Shown piece after piece: positions 60,004 to 64,000 of a stretch of DNA of 64,000 bases. Origin of the DNA: an uncultured Erythrobacter sp. (GTDB lineage Bacteria; Pseudomonadota; Alphaproteobacteria; Sphingomonadales; Sphingomonadaceae). The stretch is taken from positions 248,001-312,000 of the forward strand of contig NZ_CANMZM010000002.1 in NCBI RefSeq assembly GCF_947502395.1. The letters are read 5' to 3'. A program made the translations under genes and the position numbers. Below the pieces are notes generated by a model. It had not been told where the DNA came from and ran no database searches. It worked only from the letters and a program-made list of their open reading frames with translations. Numbering within the stretch: position 1 is the first letter of the stretch; each line of letters starts with the position of its first letter.

Positions 60004-60549
60004 ATGGAACAGGCAATTATCGCAGGCGGATGCTTTTGGTGCACCGAAGCGGTCTTTCGCGATGTCGTGGGTGTGAGCGAAGTTGAGAGCGGTTATATCG
60101 GCGGCACCGTCGCAAATCCGACCTACAAGCAGGTGTGCACCGGCTCCACCGGCCACGCCGAAGGGATACGCGTGACCTATGACCCCTCCGCCATCAGTCT
60201 CGCAGAGATCTATGACGTGTTCCTTGGAACGCATGATCCAACCCAGCTCAACCGTCAGGGCAATGATATAGGCACGCAGTACCGCAGCGCCATTTTCCCG
60301 CTTTCCGCTGCGCAAGATGAGGAAGCACAGGCTGCGGTCTCCCGCTGGAATGATGAGAATGGAAAAACGGCGGTGACCACCATCGAGGGCCTCGAAGGCG
60401 ATGCACAAACTGCTGTTTGGTATCCTGCCGAAGACTACCATCAGGAATATTGGGACGGCGAAGGCCAGCGCAATCCATACTGCCTCGCGGTGATCCCGCC
60501 CAAGATCATGAAACTGCGCAAGAGCTTTCAGAAGTATGTGAAGAGCTAG
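60004..60549 (+). CDS. msrA: Peptide-methionine (S)-S-oxide reductase
   Basis: A 181-residue MsrA. The catalytic motif GCFWC (Cys10) is near the N-terminus, followed by GVSEVESGYIGG, STGHAEGIRV and FLGTHDPTQLNRQGNDIGTQ. It repairs oxidised methionine using thioredoxin. The C-terminus KIMKLRKSFQKYVKS resembles family ends but has no recycling Cys pair beyond Cys161-like position. ATG 60004 has CGGAGACA upstream; the in-frame codon at 59971 is less likely. A gene of unknown function follows after 13 nt. Confidence 0.93.
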   Translation: MEQAIIAGGCFWCTEAVFRDVVGVSEVESGYIGGTVANPTYKQVCTGSTGHAEGIRVTYDPSAISLAEIYDVFLGTHDPTQLNRQGNDIGTQYRSAIFPLSAAQDEEAQAAVSRWNDENGKTAVTTIEGLEGDAQTAVWYPAEDYHQEYWDGEGQRNPYCLAVIPPKIMKLRKSFQKYVKS

Positions 60550-60562
60550 AGGCTAAGGGCCG

Positions 60563-61381
60563 ATGGCGCAGCAACATCCCACCAATCCTTATTCCTGCGC
60601 GCACGAGGTACAGAAGGATGGAACGGTCGCGTTTGAATGCTCCCAAGATGCGAAGGCAAACCCATGGTTAACCCTGCCCCCGCATCATCCAGTGGTGGTC
60701 CAAACGCAAAGCTTCTGGACAGCCGTGGGTGCGGCAAGTGCCTTGCAAGGGTGGGAAAAAACCAAGTGGACGGCGCTCACCTGGATTGATTGGGAGCTTG
60801 GTGATGCAAGCGCAGGTCATGCCACGCGCGGCGTGTATTGCCGCGATGGCCAGGATGACAGCCTCGGTTATTTCCTCGATCTGTTTAACAAAGACGGCGC
60901 GAAAGTGGTCTCCATCCACGGACGTGGTGTGGTTTTTCGCAATCGCAATTTCGAGAAATGGCGCAAAACCTCGAAGGAAGAAGCGCGCAAGTCTACGCAG
61001 TCATCGGCCTTCACATATTCCGGCCGAGAGGTTTTGGGATTGGTCAAAGACGAGCGCGCCTTTGTCGCGCCCTATCAATCGGAAAACTCGCATGTCGATG
61101 TATTGGTTACGAAGGAAAACGGGCTGCCACCAGGCAATCCGCTCATTGGCGGATCGGGCGACCATGTGAACTCGACCCATTTGCACGAAATCGCACGCCA
61201 AGCGTTGTTCCTAATCAAGGGCCGCACGGATATCGACACCAGTGGTGAGATGACGATGAAACGCTACGTCGAGCTGGGCACGCCCGGGCGGCTGAAGATC
61301 ACGTCGAACGAGGCGGACAGCATAGGCTTCGAGCTTGAGCAGCTTGGTAAGCCGTGTGCCGAAATTACTCTGCGCTGGTAG
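60563..61381 (+). CDS. Protein of unknown function, co-directional with msrA
   Basis: A 272-residue soluble protein not recognised. Visible features: HPTNPYSCAHEVQKDGTVAF at the N-terminus, a Trp-rich stretch (WTALTWIDWELGD) near residue 75, SIHGRGVVFRNRNFEKWRK near 115 and STHLHEIARQALFLIKGR near 220. There is no signal peptide or membrane segment. It begins 13 nt after msrA, so they may be co-expressed. Its last 17 nt overlap the convergent rRNA methyltransferase gene. No catalytic motif could be named. Confidence 0.7.
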   Translation: MAQQHPTNPYSCAHEVQKDGTVAFECSQDAKANPWLTLPPHHPVVVQTQSFWTAVGAASALQGWEKTKWTALTWIDWELGDASAGHATRGVYCRDGQDDSLGYFLDLFNKDGAKVVSIHGRGVVFRNRNFEKWRKTSKEEARKSTQSSAFTYSGREVLGLVKDERAFVAPYQSENSHVDVLVTKENGLPPGNPLIGGSGDHVNSTHLHEIARQALFLIKGRTDIDTSGEMTMKRYVELGTPGRLKITSNEADSIGFELEQLGKPCAEITLRW

Positions 61382-62606
61382 TCCAGCGACCAACGAAAAA
61401 GCCATCCAGCCCGCCTCGATCGGCCAACATTCCGGGATGGGTGCGCAGCCAGCCTTCCTTTGAAGGTTGCAGACCTGAGGGAAGTTCCTCTGGCTTTATC
61501 GGCAATTGGGTTAGCCCGAATGTCTCGTCAATCCAGCGAGCCATCGCCTCGCCCTCCTCCGGTTCAAGCGAACACACCGCATAAATGAGCAGGCCGCCGG
61601 GCTTGAGCCAGCCGATAGCCCGCTCGACCAAAGCACGTTGAACCTCGACCATCTCAGCTATCTGGCGCGCGCCGATGCGATGGAGCACATCAGGGTGACG
61701 GCGACAGGTGCCAGTCGCGGAGCAGGGCGCGTCCAAGAGTATCGCATCGAAATGGTTCTTGGGTTCCCATTGGAGCGCGTCAGCTCTCACAGCGGATGCC
61801 TTGAGGTATGTACGCTTAAGGTTGTCTTTGAGCACGCCCAAACGCCGCTTTGATATATCGAGCGCCGTGACACTCCACCCATGCGCGCTCAATGCCATAG
61901 TCTTGCCACCGGGGGCGGCGCATAGGTCGAGGACATGCTTGCCCTTGCCCTCTCCAAGCAATCGCGTGGGAAGTTGGGCGGCCAAATCCTGCACCCACCA
62001 TGCGCCTTCTTTGTAGCCTTCGATCCTTTCAATCGGCGTGCCGCGCGGCAGGCGGATATGGCCTGGAGCGAGGCTTACGCCGCCCAACTTTGCCTGCCAT
62101 TGATCGGTTTCATCGGTTTCCTTCAGATGCAGGTCAACCTCGGGCGGAAGGGCAAGACCATGCGCCATCTCCGGCCAGCGTTCTCGAATTCGTTGCGGCA
62201 AGGTTGGCACATCTGGGAGAACCACCTCGCGCTTGGTCAGGGTCGAGAACACGCCATGAGCCAAGCGCCTCGGACCACCAGACAAAAGCGGCAAGCCCGT
62301 GGCAATCACTGCATGAGGCGGTGTCTCCAGCCGCAACGCTTGGGCCAACATCAAGCGCAGCACACTGCGCGGCTTTGCATCATCTGGAAGCGGCTTCTTG
62401 GTCGCGCTGTCGATCAGCGCATCGAGATCGCTCAGCCACCGCAAAGCCTCTCCCGCTATGGCCCTAGCCAATGCCTGATCCGGCGCCTTCCTCACATCGC
62501 GCAAAGCGGCAGGCGCGGCCTGCTCGAGGGTTTCCCCCCGGCGCAGCACCGCATCGAGCATCTTGAGCGCGGCTCTTCGCGCGTGAATTCCGGAAGGTTG
62601 TGCCAT
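61365..62606 (-). CDS. rsmB: RsmB/NOL1-type 16S rRNA (cytosine-5) methyltransferase
   Basis: A 413-residue enzyme with an N-terminal NusB-like helical domain (ARRAALKMLDAVLRRGETL) and a C-terminal Fmu methyltransferase. Motifs are LDLCAAPGGKTMALS (SAM), DAPCSATGTCRRHPDVL (second Cys) and YAVCSLEPEEGE (catalytic Cys). RsmB makes m5C at 967 of 16S rRNA in E. coli; other members of the family modify other sites. ATG 62606 (MAQPSG) was chosen over an upstream codon at 62636. It is divergent from the DUF1674 gene. Confidence 0.88.
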   Translation of the reverse strand: MAQPSGIHARRAALKMLDAVLRRGETLEQAAPAALRDVRKAPDQALARAIAGEALRWLSDLDALIDSATKKPLPDDAKPRSVLRLMLAQALRLETPPHAVIATGLPLLSGGPRRLAHGVFSTLTKREVVLPDVPTLPQRIRERWPEMAHGLALPPEVDLHLKETDETDQWQAKLGGVSLAPGHIRLPRGTPIERIEGYKEGAWWVQDLAAQLPTRLLGEGKGKHVLDLCAAPGGKTMALSAHGWSVTALDISKRRLGVLKDNLKRTYLKASAVRADALQWEPKNHFDAILLDAPCSATGTCRRHPDVLHRIGARQIAEMVEVQRALVERAIGWLKPGGLLIYAVCSLEPEEGEAMARWIDETFGLTQLPIKPEELPSGLQPSKEGWLRTHPGMLADRGGLDGFFVGRWTTSAE

Positions 62607-62665
62607 TGGCGGCTCGCTTAGCGCTCCTTGAAACAAAGCGCCACTTTGCGCATTTGATAAATACG

Positions 62666-62836
62666 ATGACCACAGAGAAATCCCCTGAAGCCAAAGCCTT
62701 CAAGAAACCCAAGCATTGGACTAATGATCCGGTGCCTAAGCCTAAGGCGGTCGATCCGGACAAGGATGAACCGCGCGACTTGTCTCCCACGCGCTATGGC
62801 GATTGGGAGAAAGACGGGATTGCCTGGGATTTTTAG
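62666..62836 (+). CDS. DUF1674 protein (SDHAF4-like, succinate dehydrogenase assembly)
   Basis: A 56-residue protein ending LSPTRYGDWEKDGIAWDF, the conserved end of the DUF1674 family; mitochondrial SDHAF4 binds flavinylated SdhA before complex assembly. The N-terminus is Lys/Pro-rich and disordered. No sdh genes are nearby. MTTEKSPE at 62666 was taken as start; the frame is open from 62600 but would overlap the divergent rRNA methyltransferase gene. Confidence 0.85.
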   Translation: MTTEKSPEAKAFKKPKHWTNDPVPKPKAVDPDKDEPRDLSPTRYGDWEKDGIAWDF

Positions 62837-62852
62837 AGTTTCTTGTTTCTCG

Positions 62853-62870
62853 CACCCGCATCCGCGGGTG
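62853..62870. other. Perfect 7-bp hairpin between DUF1674 and P450 genes
   Basis: CACCCGC (62853-62859) pairs with GCGGGTG (62864-62870) around loop ATCC. It sits between two convergent genes. There is no U-tract on either strand, so it is at most a weak or factor-dependent terminator. Confidence 0.4.
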
Positions 62871-62903
62871 GATCCTCGCTAGACGGCCTTCGGCACCGTT
62901 GCC

Positions 62904-64000
62904 TCACAACTTCTTGAATTCGATCTTCAAGCCATCCTTAGGCTGCGGGATTGGCCAAGGCTGCCATTCGGGTGAGTAGCCCTGCTCGGCTTCGATCCGA
63001 TAGCGTTGCAAGAGCTGCGCAAGCAGGATCTTCACTTGCATATAAGCAAAGTGAAGCCCCAGACACATATGCGCGCCGCCACCGAAGGGAACCCAGGCAT
63101 ATTTGTGGCGCGCCTTCACCTTATCCGGTGTGAAGCGCATCGGATCGAAGGTGTAGGGATTGTCCCAATATTCGTCTGAATGGTGGGTCCAATAGATGTT
63201 GATCCCCACCGCTTGGCCCGCAGGAATGCGATAACCTCCAAACTCAAAATCCTTAAGCGCTCGTCGCGGCATCGACGGCACCGGCGGCATCATCCGCATG
63301 GTTTCCTTGAACGCCATTTCCGTAAGCTCAAGCTTGCCAAGGTCTTCATAAGAAAGCGGGCGCGGGTTGCCGTCTGCATCGGGACCGCCGGTGACGGCAA
63401 AAATCTCTTCGCGCAACTTTTCCTGCCACGCTGGCTGGGTCGCGAGGTAGTACATGAAGGATGTAGCCGAGGAGGTGATGGTGTCATGCGCCGCCATCAT
63501 CAGGAAGCTCATGTGATCGACCACGGCATCGACTTCGAGAAGTGATCCATCTTCTTTTGTTGCGGTCGCGAACTGGCTGAACATGTCCTGCCCACCACCC
63601 TCTTTGCGCCGGCGGATCACTTCGCGGTTTAGAAATTCAACCATATAGGCGCGACCATCCACCCCCTTCTTCATCTTGGTGAAGGGCAAGGGTTTGCGAA
63701 CCGGTGCGACAGAAGCCTGGACCATATCAACAAAAGCGGTGTTGATCTTGTCTGCCTCTGGTCCCCATGGGATGCCAAGGAAACTATCAGCCGCAAGGTC
63801 AAGCGTGAGGCTTTTGATTGCCGGATTGAACCGCATCGGCCCTTCCCAACCAGCAACTTCGCGCGCGATGCCGGAATTGAGCGAGCCGCAATAATGACGC
63901 ATCGGCTCTGGTTTGAAAGCAATCGAAAGCGCCCGCCGATCAATCCGATGGTGATCAAAATCGAGCAGCATTAACCCCCGTGGGAAGAGCTGATCGAGCA
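62904..64000 (-). CDS. Cytochrome P450, N-terminus beyond the window
   Basis: The last ~365 residues of a P450 monooxygenase; the frame is still open at 64000 (reads LFPRGLMLLDFDHHRIDRRA before the first internal Met region). The I helix is MAAHDTITSSATS with the AAxDT pattern, the ExxR is FKETMRMMPPVP, the PERF-like region DPMRFTPD, and the heme loop FGGGAHMCLGLHFA with the thiolate Cys. These are bacterial class P450 features resembling CYP proteins of sphingomonads that act on hydrophobic substrates. No ferredoxin or reductase gene is visible. Substrate not inferable. Confidence 0.9.
   Translation of the reverse strand, partial: LDQLFPRGLMLLDFDHHRIDRRALSIAFKPEPMRHYCGSLNSGIAREVAGWEGPMRFNPAIKSLTLDLAADSFLGIPWGPEADKINTAFVDMVQASVAPVRKPLPFTKMKKGVDGRAYMVEFLNREVIRRRKEGGGQDMFSQFATATKEDGSLLEVDAVVDHMSFLMMAAHDTITSSATSFMYYLATQPAWQEKLREEIFAVTGGPDADGNPRPLSYEDLGKLELTEMAFKETMRMMPPVPSMPRRALKDFEFGGYRIPAGQAVGINIYWTHHSDEYWDNPYTFDPMRFTPDKVKARHKYAWVPFGGGAHMCLGLHFAYMQVKILLAQLLQRYRIEAEQGYSPEWQPWPIPQPKDGLKIEFKKL

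Noticed and set aside
1..64000. CRISPR arrays, insertion sequences, prophage, rRNA genes
   Set aside because: No regular spacer repeats, transposase or integrase sequences, or rRNA stretches were seen.

Overview
The window looks like a chromosomal segment of an alphaproteobacterium of the order Sphingomonadales, most likely Erythrobacteraceae. The evidence is protein-level resemblance: an Oar-type TonB-dependent receptor, a PEP-CTERM protein with the PAPG variant, a MASE1 hybrid kinase, a bacteriophytochrome with an HWE-type kinase, and a full cco cluster with FNR boxes. No taxonomic search was possible. No plasmid, phage, insertion sequence, rRNA or CRISPR array was seen. Coding density is high, and most genes sit in short operons joined by 1-17 nt overlaps.

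Layout. 1-7.2 kb: the start of recX (leaving the window), an orphan fatty acyl-AMP ligase, a secreted HExxH protein, a DUF389 membrane protein and a TelA / XpaC-like / PHA-granule-type trio. 7.4-12.5 kb: heme oxygenase plus bacteriophytochrome (bilin synthesis coupled to its photoreceptor), then manC-manA for GDP-mannose. 12.5-23.6 kb: TonB, MASE1 hybrid kinase, Oar-like receptor, a 2OG-Fe(II) oxygenase, CNT nucleoside transporter, VUT-family (queuosine precursor) transporter and a small membrane gene that seems frameshifted. 24-27.7 kb: VC_2705-type solute symporter with its DUF4212 subunit, DUF2189 protein, OmpW.

27.9-38.2 kb is a micro-oxic respiration island: a FixK/FNR-family regulator, ccoNOQPGHIS for cbb3 oxidase, a small Cys/His-rich secreted protein at the operon end, and hemN. 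FNR boxes precede the regulator, ccoN and hemN. Spacing fits activation of all three when oxygen is low.

38.3-47.3 kb: TPR-containing histidine kinase, then a lipid-related group (saccharopine-dehydrogenase-like reductase, fatty acid desaturase, acyl-CoA synthetase, nitroreductase) with a divergent LysR regulator, followed by an apparent TonB-receptor remnant.

47.7-54.6 kb is the most interesting region: a seven-gene minus-strand operon resembling the Pseudomonas Fap functional-amyloid system. It holds a coiled-coil plus beta-barrel outer-membrane protein (FapF-like), a peptidoglycan-binding-type protein, a candidate accessory protein, a C39-type cysteine peptidase lipoprotein (FapD-like), and two secreted proteins each with three Asn/Gln-rich repeats (FapC/FapB-like), plus one further secreted protein. 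Its upstream region carries a perfect FNR box, an 8-bp dyad and a leader hairpin, and a HTH-only LuxR-type regulator is divergent from it. This suggests an amyloid matrix made when oxygen is limiting; function is inferred from layout and motifs only.

55-64 kb: tRNA-Lys, TPR lipoprotein, PEP-CTERM protein, folK, carbon-nitrogen hydrolase (AguB-like), exported methyltransferase-like protein, msrA, an unrecognised protein, RsmB-type rRNA methyltransferase, DUF1674/SDHAF4 protein and a cytochrome P450 cut by the window end.
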